This document shows positions 42,753-51,854 of a stretch of 64,000 nucleotides of DNA, piece after piece. A program made the translations under genes and the position numbers. Origin of the DNA: Dryocola sp036489025 (lineage in GTDB: Bacteria > Pseudomonadota > Gammaproteobacteria > Enterobacterales > Enterobacteriaceae); NCBI GenBank assembly GCA_036489025.1, contig DASXGN010000005.1, forward strand, positions 1 to 64,000, in the 5' to 3' direction. Position 1 is the first letter of the stretch. Each line of letters opens with the position of its first letter. The notes beneath the pieces are model-generated. The model was not told the origin of the DNA. It saw only the letters and a program-made list of their open reading frames with translations, and made no database searches.

Positions 42753-43775
42753 ATGGAATCGAAAAGAGAAGTGCCGGACAGCCAGCGGGCGCTGTTCCTG
42801 ATGGCGAAAGAAACGCTGGAGCTCCAGACTACCGCCGTGCCGCAGCCGCAGACAGGAGAAGTGCTGCTGAAAATTGGCTCGGTCGGCGTGTGCGGTTCAG
42901 ATAAGCATTTTTACTTCGACGGCCGCTGCGGCAGCGAAATTATTGCCGAGCCGATGATTATGGGCCATGAGTTTGGCGGCACGGTTGTGGCGGTTGGCAA
43001 GAACGTGTCCCCGCAGCGCATTGGGCAGCGCGTCTCGGTCGATCCGCTGGTGCCCTGCGGCCGCTGCCAGCATTGCCTGCAGGGGAATTACAATATCTGC
43101 CCGACGCAGAAATTCTTCGGCGTGCCGGGCACCTACGGCGCCATGCAGCAGTTTCTGTCCGTTCCGTCAGGCAATGCGCATGCGATTGGCGACGGCGTTA
43201 GCGACGGCGCGGCGGCGATGGTTGAAACGATTTCGGTTGCGCTGGCGGGAGCGCAAAAAGGACGGATTAGCCTGGGATCGCGGGTATTAATCACCGGCGG
43301 CGGTCCGGTCGGGCTCTTCGCCGTGCAGGTCGCCAAAACGCTGGGAGCCACGGAGGTCCTGCTGGTTGAGCCGCAGGAAGGGCGACGGAAAATTGCTCAT
43401 GAGCTGGGAGCCGAAACGCTGAGCAATCTGGAGGAAAACGATCGGCAGTACAACGTGCTGCTGGAATGTACCGGCGTGCAGTCCGTACGCCACGATGCGT
43501 GTCTGAGCGTGGTTTCCGGCGGGCGGGCCATTATCATCGGCGTTGGCGAGCAGGTTGGGGGCTTCCCCATGTCGGCGGTAATAGAACGCGAAGTCACCGT
43601 CCACGGCGTGATGCGCTACAAATTCACCTGGCCCGCGGTTATCGCGGCGCTGGAGCAGCAGCGGCTGAATGCCGATATTTTGATAAGCCGACGTTTGCCG
43701 CTGGCGCGCGCGCAGGAAGCGTGGACGCTTCCCGTGGCGAATGAAATTAAAACGATGATTGACGTAAATGCCTGA
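42753..43775 (+). CDS. Zinc-dependent polyol/sugar dehydrogenase (MDR family)
   Basis: A medium-chain dehydrogenase (340 aa) like sorbitol, L-idonate and threonine dehydrogenases. Catalytic zinc residues are Cys47, His72, Glu73 and probably Glu158; structural zinc residues are Cys102, 105, 108 and 116 (CGRCQHC...C). The Rossmann loop GGGPVG is at 182-187, and Glu206 at the end of the second strand predicts NAD over NADP. It starts 9 bp after the transporter gene with GAGG. It likely oxidises a sugar or polyol in the same pathway; the substrate cannot be read. Confidence 0.88.
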   Translation: MESKREVPDSQRALFLMAKETLELQTTAVPQPQTGEVLLKIGSVGVCGSDKHFYFDGRCGSEIIAEPMIMGHEFGGTVVAVGKNVSPQRIGQRVSVDPLVPCGRCQHCLQGNYNICPTQKFFGVPGTYGAMQQFLSVPSGNAHAIGDGVSDGAAAMVETISVALAGAQKGRISLGSRVLITGGGPVGLFAVQVAKTLGATEVLLVEPQEGRRKIAHELGAETLSNLEENDRQYNVLLECTGVQSVRHDACLSVVSGGRAIIIGVGEQVGGFPMSAVIEREVTVHGVMRYKFTWPAVIAALEQQRLNADILISRRLPLARAQEAWTLPVANEIKTMIDVNA

Positions 43776-43780
43776 ATGAA

Positions 43781-43812
43781 AAGCTGAAGCCCGGCAGGCC
43801 GGGCTTCAGCTA
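43781..43812. terminator. Terminator at the boundary of the sugar cluster and degS
   Basis: The long perfect stem agctgaagcccgg / ccgggcttcagct overlaps the degS stop codon. On the minus strand it is followed by tttt, so it terminates degS; it can also end the plus-strand sugar operon. Confidence 0.75.
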
Positions 43813-44877
43813 GTTTCCAGCCGGATATTCCTGAATAGTGACCTGCAGCGTGAGCTTCTTGTCCTCACGCATCACTTCGACCGGAATCACTGAGCCCGGA
43901 CGAATCTCCGCCACCTGATCCATGGTTTCCAGGGCGGAAATCGCAGGCTTGTGGTTCACCGAAACAATCACGTCGTTAACCTGAATGCCCGCTTTAGCCG
44001 CCGGACCTTCCGGAGAAACCTCGTTGACGATGATGCCCTGAATCTGATCGATTCCCGTTGCCGGGCCGTGCAGCGGCGTAATTTCGCGCCCGCCAATGCC
44101 GATATAGCCGCGGATCACCCGGCCATCGCGGATCAGCTTATCCATGATCTTCGTCGCCAGCTGGGTAGGGATGGCAAAACCGATGCCTTCCGGCGTTTCG
44201 CCGTCGTTACTCTTATCAAAGGAAAGCGTGTTGATGCCCATCAGCTCGCCCAGCGAGTTAACCAGCGCGCCGCCGGAGTTGCCGTGGTTGATGGAAGCGT
44301 CAGTTTGCAGGAACGACTGGCGGCCAGAAGGGCTGAGGCCAATTCGCCCGGTGGCGCTGATAATGCCCTGGGTAATGGTCTGCCCGAGGTTGTACGGATT
44401 GCCGATGGCCATAACGACGTCGCCGATATGCGGCTGGCGCTTGCTGTTGATTGGGATGATGGGCAAACCGGTAGCGTTAATTTTCAGCACGGCTAAATCG
44501 GTGAGATTATCGGAGCCAACCAGCAGCGCTTCAAAAACGCGGCCGTCCTGCAGGGCGACGATGATTTGCTCGGCGTCGTTGATCACGTGCTTATTGGTAA
44601 TAATGTAGCCGCGATCGTCCATAATCACGCCGGAACCGAGGGTTTTTATTTCCAGCTGGTTCTGGGTATTGCTGCCCACGCTGCGGTTATAAACGTTCAC
44701 TACGGCAGGCGCAGCCCGTCGCACCGCGCTGTTATAGCTCATCGGTGTTTCATCGGCGCTGTCAAACTTCGAAGGCGCAAGGGGCGCGATTGTCTGGCGC
44801 AATGAAGGCAGTGAAACCAACAGGATAGCCGCCACAACCAGGCCGATCGCCACCGATCGTAAAATCTTCAGAAACAT
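43810..44877 (-). CDS. degS: Site-1 protease DegS
   Basis: An inner-membrane-anchored periplasmic serine protease (355 aa) that senses misfolded porin C-termini and cleaves anti-sigma factor RseA, starting the sigma-E response. It has an N-terminal anchor (about 5-25), a trypsin-like domain with His97, Asp127 and Ser201 (GNSGG), and one PDZ domain (about 255-345). The frame is open 14 codons upstream; ATG 44877 gives the E. coli length. It lies 87 bp after degQ in the same direction. Confidence 0.97.
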   Translation of the reverse strand: MFLKILRSVAIGLVVAAILLVSLPSLRQTIAPLAPSKFDSADETPMSYNSAVRRAAPAVVNVYNRSVGSNTQNQLEIKTLGSGVIMDDRGYIITNKHVINDAEQIIVALQDGRVFEALLVGSDNLTDLAVLKINATGLPIIPINSKRQPHIGDVVMAIGNPYNLGQTITQGIISATGRIGLSPSGRQSFLQTDASINHGNSGGALVNSLGELMGINTLSFDKSNDGETPEGIGFAIPTQLATKIMDKLIRDGRVIRGYIGIGGREITPLHGPATGIDQIQGIIVNEVSPEGPAAKAGIQVNDVIVSVNHKPAISALETMDQVAEIRPGSVIPVEVMREDKKLTLQVTIQEYPAGN

Positions 44878-44964
44878 GGGTTTATAGTAGTCAGTGAGAA
44901 ACCGAACGCAGAATAGCATGAGTTAATCGGACATCGTACTCGCGATGTCCGATAACTGACCAAA

Positions 44965-46335
44965 TTAACGTAACAGCAAATAGAGGCTGTCTTCGCCGCG
45001 CACGACGTGCAGGGCAATGACCGCCGGTTTGCTTTCCAGCATTTTACGCATTTCCGCAATCGTTCTGATGCGTTCGCGGTTAACGCCGATAATCACATCG
45101 TCCTTATGCAGGCCAATTTGCGCCGCCGGCGTCCCTTTTTCCACGCTGTCCAGCTTCACGCCTTTAGCACCGTCTTTCAACTGTCCGTCGCTCAGAGATG
45201 CGCCCTGTAAAGCCGGGATAATCAGTTCGGCGTTGGCGGACGAGGCGGTGCTTTTATCCAGCGTGATGCTGACTTCCAGCGGTTTGCCCGCACGCAGCAG
45301 GCCAAGCTTGACCACCGTGCCCGGCTCGGTTGTGGCAATTTTCGCGCGCAGCTCCGCAAAGCTGCTGATGGTTTTGCCGTTCAGGCTGGTGATGACGTCG
45401 CCCGCTTTCACACCCGCTTTGGCGGAACCGGACTGCGGCAGCACTTCGCTGACGAAAGCCCCGCGTTGGGTGGTCAGATTGAACGCTTTGGCAATATCCG
45501 CGCTCATTTCCGTGCCTTTAATCCCCAGCTGGCCGCGTTTGATCTCGCCGAATTCCATCAGCTGTTTAGCCAGCGTTTGCGCCATATTACTGGGAATGGC
45601 AAAGCCGATACCCACGCTGCCGCCGCTCGGGGCGAGAATCGCGGTGTTAATGCCGATCAGTTCACCGTTCAGGTTAAGCAGCGCGCCGCCCGAGTTGCCC
45701 CGGTTGATGGAGGCGTCCGTCTGAATGAAGTTTTCCAGGCCTTCGAGGTTTAGCCCGCTGCGGCCTAGCGCGGAAACAATTCCGGAGGTTGCCGTTTGAC
45801 CAAGCCCGAATGGATTGCCAACGGCTACGGCAAAATCACCCACGCGAAGCTTGTCGGAATCCGCGATGGCAATCTGCGTCAGCCCTGTCGCATTTTGCAG
45901 CTGAATGAGCGCGATGTCGCTTTGATCGTCGCCGCCGATGAGCTTAGCGTCAAACTCGCGGCCATCGTTAAGCTGCACGCTGATTTTTTCCGCGTGGCTA
46001 ATGACGTGGTTGTTCGTTAAAACATAGCCTTTTGCGGCGTTGATAATGACCCCGGAACCTAAGCCCTCAAAAGGCTGGGATTCTGACGGTGGACCTTCAT
46101 CGCCGAAGAATTTCTTAAACTCTTCCGGGACTTTCTGGGTGGGGGCCGCCGCCGTGCCTTCAACCTGCACGCTCACCACGGCAGGCAACACTTTTTCCAG
46201 CATTGGCGCAAGGCTTGGGATCGCAGCCTGTCCAGGTACCTGCGAAGGAATCGCCGCTGCTGCCATAGGCGATGCGCCAAGAGCTAGCCCGACGCTTAAC
46301 GCTAACGCACTCAATAACCGTGTTTTTTTCTTCAT
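44965..46335 (-). CDS. degQ: Periplasmic serine endoprotease DegQ
   Basis: A periplasmic HtrA protease/chaperone (456 aa). A Sec signal peptide (about 1-27, ending AAAA) is followed by a protease domain with His in TNNHVISHA, Asp in QSDIALIQL and Ser in GNSGGALLN, then two PDZ domains. The short LA loop, compared with DegP, fits DegQ. It degrades misfolded envelope proteins and lies just upstream of degS. Confidence 0.97.
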   Translation of the reverse strand: MKKKTRLLSALALSVGLALGASPMAAAAIPSQVPGQAAIPSLAPMLEKVLPAVVSVQVEGTAAAPTQKVPEEFKKFFGDEGPPSESQPFEGLGSGVIINAAKGYVLTNNHVISHAEKISVQLNDGREFDAKLIGGDDQSDIALIQLQNATGLTQIAIADSDKLRVGDFAVAVGNPFGLGQTATSGIVSALGRSGLNLEGLENFIQTDASINRGNSGGALLNLNGELIGINTAILAPSGGSVGIGFAIPSNMAQTLAKQLMEFGEIKRGQLGIKGTEMSADIAKAFNLTTQRGAFVSEVLPQSGSAKAGVKAGDVITSLNGKTISSFAELRAKIATTEPGTVVKLGLLRAGKPLEVSITLDKSTASSANAELIIPALQGASLSDGQLKDGAKGVKLDSVEKGTPAAQIGLHKDDVIIGVNRERIRTIAEMRKMLESKPAVIALHVVRGEDSLYLLLR

Positions 46336-46470
46336 TGATGGCTTGCTCTCGTGACCTGGAAAAAGGAAAACCCGATAACACTCCGATGTTATTGAAATAT
46401 CAGCCGGGTAACAATGGCGTTACAGGAAGATTAAAGACTATTAAATGATAGCTGTGAGGCGGGGAGATTT

Positions 46471-46491
46471 GGGGCACGGAAGACGTGCCCC
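46471..46491. other. Perfect 8-bp stem-loop between degQ and zapG
   Basis: ggggcacg-gaaga-cgtgcccc lies about 25 nt past the zapG stop and upstream of degQ. On the minus strand the T run comes before the stem, not after, so it is not a standard zapG terminator. It may stabilise the zapG mRNA 3' end. Confidence 0.5.
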
Positions 46492-46515
46492 AGGAAAAAA
46501 ATCTTACATCTGTGA

Positions 46516-46917
46516 CTAATCGCGTTTTGCCCGCTCGGTGCGGAGCAATCCAGAAGCGCCTTCCGAATAGTCGCGCGGCATTTGCACCGGTGCCTGATCG
46601 TTACTGGCTTCGGATTCAGCCAGACGATTGCGGAAAGGATTGGCCTCGGCGGACAGCTCTGGCAGCAGACTGCTGGAGCTTTTCGCCATGTGCTGATAAA
46701 GCTGGCGATAGTCGTGTGCCATATTGTCGAGCAGCTCTGCACTGTGTGCAAAGTGGCTGACTAACTCTTCACGGTATTCTTCCAGCTCGGCTTTGTTTTT
46801 TTCCAGCTCGTACTGCAAGGCCTGCTGCTGACGAAGTTTGCGGTTGCCAAAACGCATCGCAACGGCGCCAATGATAATTCCGACAACTAACCCAATTAGC
46901 GCATATTCCCAGGTCAT
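46516..46917 (-). CDS. zapG: Z-ring/envelope protein ZapG (YhcB)
   Basis: A bitopic inner-membrane protein (133 aa) with one N-terminal span (about 5-22), a long cytoplasmic coiled coil (about 27-80) and a disordered tail. It corresponds to E. coli YhcB, implicated in cell division and in balancing phospholipid, LPS and peptidoglycan synthesis. It is transcribed divergently from zapE. Confidence 0.94.
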   Translation of the reverse strand: MTWEYALIGLVVGIIIGAVAMRFGNRKLRQQQALQYELEKNKAELEEYREELVSHFAHSAELLDNMAHDYRQLYQHMAKSSSSLLPELSAEANPFRNRLAESEASNDQAPVQMPRDYSEGASGLLRTERAKRD

Positions 46918-47096
46918 GTACTTCTCCCGTTATCTTGTGAATCCGTAAGGGTAATGTAGCCACTATAACCGCTAACCTAAGAGAAGTGGAATCCTGACGC
47001 AGCATCGCTTAGGGTAGATCGACCTTTTTTTCGACATCCGTGCATTAAGACCATCAGCAAACGGCAATACGATCTTCAAGGGAATACCATAATACC

Positions 47097-48224
47097 ATGC
47101 AAAATCTCTCCCCTACATTGCGCTACCAGCAGGCTCTTGCGCAGGGTAGCTACCAGCCTGATGACGTTCAGCATGAAGCGGTTACGCGCCTGGAAGCAAT
47201 TTATCAGGAGCTTACAAATAAAAGTCCAGCGGCGGCCACAGGCGGCGGCTTAATGGCGAAATTTGGCAAACTGCTTGGCAAGCGTGCCGAGTCCGCTAGC
47301 GATGAGCCAGTGCGCGGGCTTTATATGTGGGGCGGAGTAGGGCGCGGAAAAACCTGGCTGATGGATATGTTCTTCCAGAGCCTGCCGGGAGAGCGCAAAC
47401 TGCGCCTGCATTTTCATCGCTTTATGCTGCGGGTGCATGAAGAGCTGACGCAGCTTCAGGGCCACGCCGATCCGCTGGAAATCGTTGCCGATGGCTTCAA
47501 GGCCGAGACGGATATTTTGTGCTTTGACGAATTCTTCGTTTCGGACATCACCGACGCCATGCTGTTGGGCACATTAATGAAAGCGCTGTTTGCCCGCGGC
47601 ATTACGCTCGTTGCCACCTCGAATATTCCGCCCGACGAACTGTACCGTAACGGCTTGCAGCGCCCGCGCTTTATCCCTGCTATCGACGCCATCAAAAAAT
47701 ACTGTGACGTGATGAATGTGGATGCGGGCATTGATTACCGCCTGCGAACGCTGACCCAGGCGCACCTTTGGCTGTCTCCGCTGAATGAACAAACCCGGCA
47801 GCAAATGGAGAAGCTCTATACGGCGCTGGCAGGAATACCGCGCGAGGGGGAGCCCGTGCTGGAGGTGAATCATCGCCCGTTGGCCACGCTCGGAATGGCA
47901 AACCAGACCCTCGCCGTGGACTACAAAACGCTGTGCGTTGATGCCCGCAGCCAGCATGATTACATCGCTTTATCGCGCCTGTTCCATACCGTTTTGCTGT
48001 TCAACGTGCCGGTCATGACGATAGCCCATGAGAATGAGGCCCGCCGCTTTATCGCGCTGGTGGATGAATTTTACGAACGCCATGTCAAGCTTGTGGTCAG
48101 CGCTGAGGCAGAATTATTCGATATTTATCAGGGTGAAAGACTGAAGTTTGAGTTCCAGCGCTGCCTGTCGCGCCTGCAGGAAATGCAAAGCGAAGAGTAT
48201 TTGCGTCTGTCGCATATGCCGTGA
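47097..48224 (+). CDS. zapE: Cell division ATPase ZapE (AFG1-like)
   Basis: An AFG1/LACE1-family ATPase (375 aa) that associates with the Z-ring under heat or anaerobic growth and destabilises FtsZ polymers. Walker A is GGVGRGKT at 79-86, Walker B is ILCFDEFFV, and a sensor region TSNIPPDELYRNGLQR is present. It sits between zapG and rplM, as in E. coli. Confidence 0.96.
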   Translation: MQNLSPTLRYQQALAQGSYQPDDVQHEAVTRLEAIYQELTNKSPAAATGGGLMAKFGKLLGKRAESASDEPVRGLYMWGGVGRGKTWLMDMFFQSLPGERKLRLHFHRFMLRVHEELTQLQGHADPLEIVADGFKAETDILCFDEFFVSDITDAMLLGTLMKALFARGITLVATSNIPPDELYRNGLQRPRFIPAIDAIKKYCDVMNVDAGIDYRLRTLTQAHLWLSPLNEQTRQQMEKLYTALAGIPREGEPVLEVNHRPLATLGMANQTLAVDYKTLCVDARSQHDYIALSRLFHTVLLFNVPVMTIAHENEARRFIALVDEFYERHVKLVVSAEAELFDIYQGERLKFEFQRCLSRLQEMQSEEYLRLSHMP

Positions 48225-48281
48225 ACGGGAATCATGTTGAATGAAAGGCAAATTGTGGTCGACCTTTGCAGACGACTTCTC

Positions 48282-48287
48282 TATAAT
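48282..48287 (+). promoter_or_regulatory. -10 box of the rplM-rpsI promoter
   Basis: A consensus TATAAT lies about 165 bp before rplM, followed by the GC-rich cttgcgacccc stretch typical of growth-rate-regulated promoters. The -35 is weak and I do not place it. The long leader fits autogenous control of this operon by L13 known in E. coli. Confidence 0.55.
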
Positions 48288-48452
48288 CTTGCGACCCCAC
48301 GTTACAACCAAAGTTTTTTTCCCAAAACTTTTGTCGTGCCGGCATAGGCTATTCGAAGGGGTAGGTTTGCTGGACAATGTCGCGTGAACCTCAACTGATT
48401 TTAAACGTTTGGGTGTTCACCAACGTGTAACTATATATTGGGTAAGCTTTTA

Positions 48453-48881
48453 ATGAAAACTTTTACAGCTAAACCAGAAACCGTACAGCGCGACTGGTAT
48501 GTTGTTGACGCTGATGGTAAGACCTTAGGTCGCCTGGCTACTGAACTGGCTCGCCGTCTGCGCGGTAAGCACAAAGCGGAATACACTCCGCACGTTGATA
48601 CTGGTGATTACATCATCGTTCTGAACGCAGAAAAAGTTGCTGTAACCGGCAACAAGCGTACTGACAAAGTGTACTACCATCACACCGGCCACATCGGTGG
48701 TATCAAACAAGCGACCTTTGAAGAGATGATTGCCCGCCGTCCTGAGCGTGTGATTGAAATCGCGGTTAAAGGCATGCTGCCAAAGGGCCCGCTGGGCCGT
48801 GCTATGTTCCGTAAACTGAAAGTTTACGCGGGCACCGAGCACAACCACGCGGCACAGCAACCGCAAGTTCTGGACATTTAA
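48453..48881 (+). CDS. rplM: 50S ribosomal protein L13
   Basis: A large-subunit primary assembly protein (142 aa, the E. coli length), starting MKTFTAKPETVQRDW. The family signature near KGMLPKGPLGRAMFRKLKVY is present. The frame is open five codons upstream, but the ATG at 48453 matches the family. It lies 14 bp before rpsI, with which it is cotranscribed. Confidence 0.98.
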   Translation: MKTFTAKPETVQRDWYVVDADGKTLGRLATELARRLRGKHKAEYTPHVDTGDYIIVLNAEKVAVTGNKRTDKVYYHHTGHIGGIKQATFEEMIARRPERVIEIAVKGMLPKGPLGRAMFRKLKVYAGTEHNHAAQQPQVLDI

Positions 48882-48895
48882 TCGGGATTATGGCA

Positions 48896-49288
48896 ATGGC
48901 TGAAAATCAATACTACGGCACTGGTCGCCGCAAAAGCTCCGCAGCTCGCGTTTTCATTAAACCGGGCAGTGGCAAAATCGTTATCAACCAACGTTCTCTG
49001 GAACAGTACTTCGGTCGTGAAACTGCCCGCATGGTAGTTCGTCAGCCGCTGGAACTGGTTGATATGGTTGAGAAATTCGATCTGTACATCACCGTTAAAG
49101 GTGGTGGTACTTCTGGTCAGGCTGGTGCGATCCGTCACGGTATCACCCGCGCTCTGATGGAGTACGACGAGTCCCTGCGTGGCGAACTGCGTAAAGCTGG
49201 CTTCGTTACTCGTGATGCTCGTGAAGTTGAACGTAAGAAAGTCGGCCTGCGTAAAGCACGTCGTCGTCCTCAGTTCTCCAAACGTTAA
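48896..49288 (+). CDS. rpsI: 30S ribosomal protein S9
   Basis: A small-subunit protein (130 aa) whose basic C-terminal tail (KARRRPQFSKR) reaches the P-site tRNA. It contains GTGRRKSSAARVFIKPG at the N-terminus and GGGTSGQAGAIRHGI. Another ATG lies two codons upstream (48890); I use the second, MAENQYYG, from the known E. coli protein. It ends the rplM-rpsI operon. Confidence 0.97.
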   Translation: MAENQYYGTGRRKSSAARVFIKPGSGKIVINQRSLEQYFGRETARMVVRQPLELVDMVEKFDLYITVKGGGTSGQAGAIRHGITRALMEYDESLRGELRKAGFVTRDAREVERKKVGLRKARRRPQFSKR

Positions 49289-49320
49289 TTGTTCTCTGCT
49301 TTCGCAGAAAGGCAATTGGC

Positions 49321-49350
49321 AAAAAACCCGGTCTTGTACCGGGTTTTTTT
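49321..49350 (+). terminator. Terminator after rpsI
   Basis: The hairpin aaacccggt-cttgt-accgggttt is followed by a T run. Confidence 0.92.
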
Positions 49351-49608
49351 ATGTCTGAAATTTATATTATTACTTTTAACGTGTTGATATAGTTTAAGTT
49401 TATGGTGAATTCAGAATCCGCTCCCCACAAAACGGGTAAAATCTGGTAAACTATCAACCAATTTTCTGCCCAAATGTCGGCATCAGTTTGTTTTCGCCTT
49501 GTTTTCTGGCGGCTGGTGGGAGTCCGGGTTCATTGGGTAATTAACAGTCAGGTTAGTCGCCGTTTACGGCTATTAGCAGTAATTTTCTGATAAAACTTGG
49601 AGGTTTTC

Positions 49609-50250
49609 ATGGCTGTCGCTGCCAACAAACGTTCGGTGATGACGCTGTTTTCCGGTCCTACTGACATCTATAGCCATCAGGTGCGTATCGTGCTGGCCGA
49701 AAAGGGTGTTAGCGTTGAAATTGAGCATGTGGAAACGGATAACCTGCCTCAGGATCTGATTGACCTCAACCCAAATCACAGCGTACCGACCCTGGTTGAC
49801 CGCGAGCTGACCCTGTGGGAATCCCGCATCATCATGGAATATCTTGATGAGCGTTTCCCACATCCGCCGCTGATGCCGGTTTACCCTGTTGCACGCGGTG
49901 AAAGCCGTCTGTACATGCACCGCATCGAAAAAGACTGGTACACCCTGATGAATGTCGTGGTGAACGGTTCCGCACAGGAAGCTGACGCCGCTCGTAAACA
50001 GCTGCGCGAAGAGCTGCTGGCGATTGCCCCTGTCTTTACCCAGAAGCCTTTCTTCCTGAGCGACGAATTCAGCCTGGTGGACTGCTACCTGGCTCCGCTG
50101 CTGTGGCGTTTACCGCAGATGGGTATTGAGCTGACGGGTGCGGGTTCCAAAGAGATGAAAGGCTACATGACTCGCGTGTTCGAACGTGATTCCTTCCTTG
50201 CCTCTCTGACCGAGCCTGAGCGCGAAATGCGTCTACAGACCCGAGGCTAA
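49609..50250 (+). CDS. sspA: Stringent starvation protein A
   Basis: An RNA-polymerase-associated protein (213 aa) with a GST fold that lowers H-NS levels in stationary phase and supports acid tolerance; it is also a phage P1 late-gene co-activator. It has a thioredoxin-like N-terminal half (NPNHSVPTLVDRELTLWESR) and an all-helical C-terminal half; it lacks the GST catalytic residue. TTGGAGG precedes the ATG at 49609. It lies 3 bp before sspB. Confidence 0.97.
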   Translation: MAVAANKRSVMTLFSGPTDIYSHQVRIVLAEKGVSVEIEHVETDNLPQDLIDLNPNHSVPTLVDRELTLWESRIIMEYLDERFPHPPLMPVYPVARGESRLYMHRIEKDWYTLMNVVVNGSAQEADAARKQLREELLAIAPVFTQKPFFLSDEFSLVDCYLAPLLWRLPQMGIELTGAGSKEMKGYMTRVFERDSFLASLTEPEREMRLQTRG

Positions 50251-50253
50251 TCA

Positions 50254-50751
50254 ATGGATATGTCGCAATTGTCACCGCGTCGTCCCTATCTGCTCCGTGC
50301 TTTTTACGAGTGGCTACTGGATAACCAGCTCACGCCGCACCTGGTGGTGGATGTGACATTGCCAGGCGTGCATGTGCCGATGGAGTATGCGCGCGACGGG
50401 CAAATCGTCCTGAATATCGCCCCGCGTGCGGTAGGAAACCTGGAGCTGGGCAACAAAGAAGTGACCTTTAACGCTCGCTTTGGCGGTGTGCCGCGCCAGG
50501 TTTACGTGCCTATGGCCGCCGTCCTGGCTATCTACGCGCGTGAAAATGGTGCCGGCACCATGTTCGAGCCGGAAGCCAGCTACGACGAGGATGTTGAAAG
50601 TCACAACGACGATGAGCAGCCTGCTGCAGAGCCGGAAATGGTGATGCAGGTGATCGACGGCGATCGCCCCGATCGCGATGAAGACGACAACGGCCCGGAT
50701 GACGAGCCTCCTCCGCGCGGCGGCCGTCCGGCGCTTCGCGTAGTGAAATAA
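50254..50751 (+). CDS. sspB: ClpXP adaptor SspB
   Basis: An adaptor (165 aa) that binds ssrA-tagged proteins and the RseA fragment and delivers them to ClpXP. It has an N-terminal dimeric substrate-binding domain (about 1-115), an acidic flexible linker (about 120-150) and the C-terminal ClpX-binding motif RPALRVVK. It is coupled to sspA. Confidence 0.97.
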   Translation: MDMSQLSPRRPYLLRAFYEWLLDNQLTPHLVVDVTLPGVHVPMEYARDGQIVLNIAPRAVGNLELGNKEVTFNARFGGVPRQVYVPMAAVLAIYARENGAGTMFEPEASYDEDVESHNDDEQPAAEPEMVMQVIDGDRPDRDEDDNGPDDEPPPRGGRPALRVVK

Positions 50752-50754
50752 AAG

Positions 50755-50783
50755 CAAGCCAGTCAGATGACTGGCTTTTTTAT
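50755..50783 (+). terminator. Terminator after sspB
   Basis: The hairpin aagccagtca-ga-tgactggctt is followed by ttttta. Confidence 0.9.
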
Positions 50784-50889
50784 TGCTGCAAACCTAAAGC
50801 CCGCACTTTCCCCAGGTGCTGATTGCTGTGTTATGATTCGAAAGTTCCTTTACTCACCTCCTTCCCTGATACGGCTATATTCTGACGCT

Positions 50890-51672
50890 ATGAGCACTTT
50901 TGACGAACAGCCAGCTGAAACGACTGAGACCATTGGCCATGCGATGCGGCGTCGCCCGCTGGCGCGCAAAAAACTCTCAGAAATGGTGGAGGAAGAGCTG
51001 GAGCAAATGATCCGCAGGCGTGAATTTGCCGAGGGTGAACAGCTGCCCTCCGAGCGTGAGCTGATGGCCTTTTTCAACGTCGGGCGTCCCTCCGTTCGCG
51101 AAGCGCTGGCGGCGCTCAAGCGCAAAGGGCTGGTGCAAATCAGCAACGGCGAGCGAGCCCGTGTATCGCGTCCGTCAGCTGATACCATCATTGGCGAACT
51201 GTCCGGCGTGGCGAAAGACTTTCTTTCTCGTCCCGGTGGTATCGCGCATTTCGAACAGCTGCGCCTGTTCTTTGAATCGAGTCTTGTACGCTATGCGGCT
51301 GAGTTTGCTAGCGATGAGCAAATTGCCCGGCTGGGTAAAGCGCTGGAGCTGAACAGCCAGGCGCTGGACGACAACGAGCTGTTCATTCGTTCCGATATTG
51401 AGTTTCACCGCGAGCTCGCGGAAATCCCCGATAACCCAATCTTTATGGCGGTGCACGTCGCCCTGCTGGACTGGCTGATTGCCGCGCGTCCTTCCGTGCC
51501 TCCCGAGGAGCTGCACGCGCATAATTACGTCAGCTATCAGCAGCACATCGTGATATTCGAGGCGATTCAGGCCCGCAAACCTGACGCCGCGGAGAGCGCG
51601 TTGAAGGCCCATCTGAAAAGCGTCTTCGCCGCCTACTACAAGGCGTCGCGCAAACCTGCGAAGAAGAAATAA
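50890..51672 (+). CDS. nanR: Sialic-acid-responsive repressor NanR
   Basis: A GntR/FadR-subfamily repressor (260 aa) released from DNA by N-acetylneuraminate. It has an N-terminal winged HTH (about 25-95, LPSERELMAFFNVGRPSVREALAAL, nearly identical to E. coli) and a C-terminal FCD effector domain with the metal-binding His/Asp pattern. I start at MSTFDEQP (50890); the frame extends 41 codons upstream into the leader. Its operator lies before nanA. The last 25 residues diverge from K-12. Confidence 0.95.
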   Translation: MSTFDEQPAETTETIGHAMRRRPLARKKLSEMVEEELEQMIRRREFAEGEQLPSERELMAFFNVGRPSVREALAALKRKGLVQISNGERARVSRPSADTIIGELSGVAKDFLSRPGGIAHFEQLRLFFESSLVRYAAEFASDEQIARLGKALELNSQALDDNELFIRSDIEFHRELAEIPDNPIFMAVHVALLDWLIAARPSVPPEELHAHNYVSYQQHIVIFEAIQARKPDAAESALKAHLKSVFAAYYKASRKPAKKK

Positions 51673-51739
51673 AGCCTTTCGCTGGCTAATGACGAGCAGC
51701 AAGCTTTCGTAGATTCATTATTGCCGCGTCGCGATTTCC

Positions 51740-51755
51740 TATGAACAAGATCACA
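51740..51755 (+). promoter_or_regulatory. CRP site upstream of nanA
   Basis: TATGA-acaaga-TCACA has a perfect right half and 4 of 5 bases in the left half. It is centred about 60 bp before the transcription start expected from the position of the NanR operator, the class I spacing known for E. coli nan. Confidence 0.65.
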
Positions 51756-51794
51756 TCCTGAACACCTTCGCGTGGAGCGTTGACTTTTTGATCT

Positions 51795-51817
51795 GGTATA
51801 ACAGGTATAAAGGTATA
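51795..51817 (+). promoter_or_regulatory. NanR operator, three GGTATA repeats
   Basis: GGTATA occurs at 51795, 51804 and 51812, the direct triple repeat bound by NanR in E. coli. The repeats overlap the likely -10 (TATAAC at 51797-51802), so bound NanR would block the polymerase. Confidence 0.93.
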
Positions 51818-51854
51818 TCGAAATAATCGAAAATCAAACCACCAAGAGGCGTTT

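Noticed and set aside
51795..51817. Triple GGTATA repeat as a possible short tandem repeat or CRISPR-like array
   Set aside because: It is the known NanR operator pattern with two- to three-base spacers, not a CRISPR or variable repeat.
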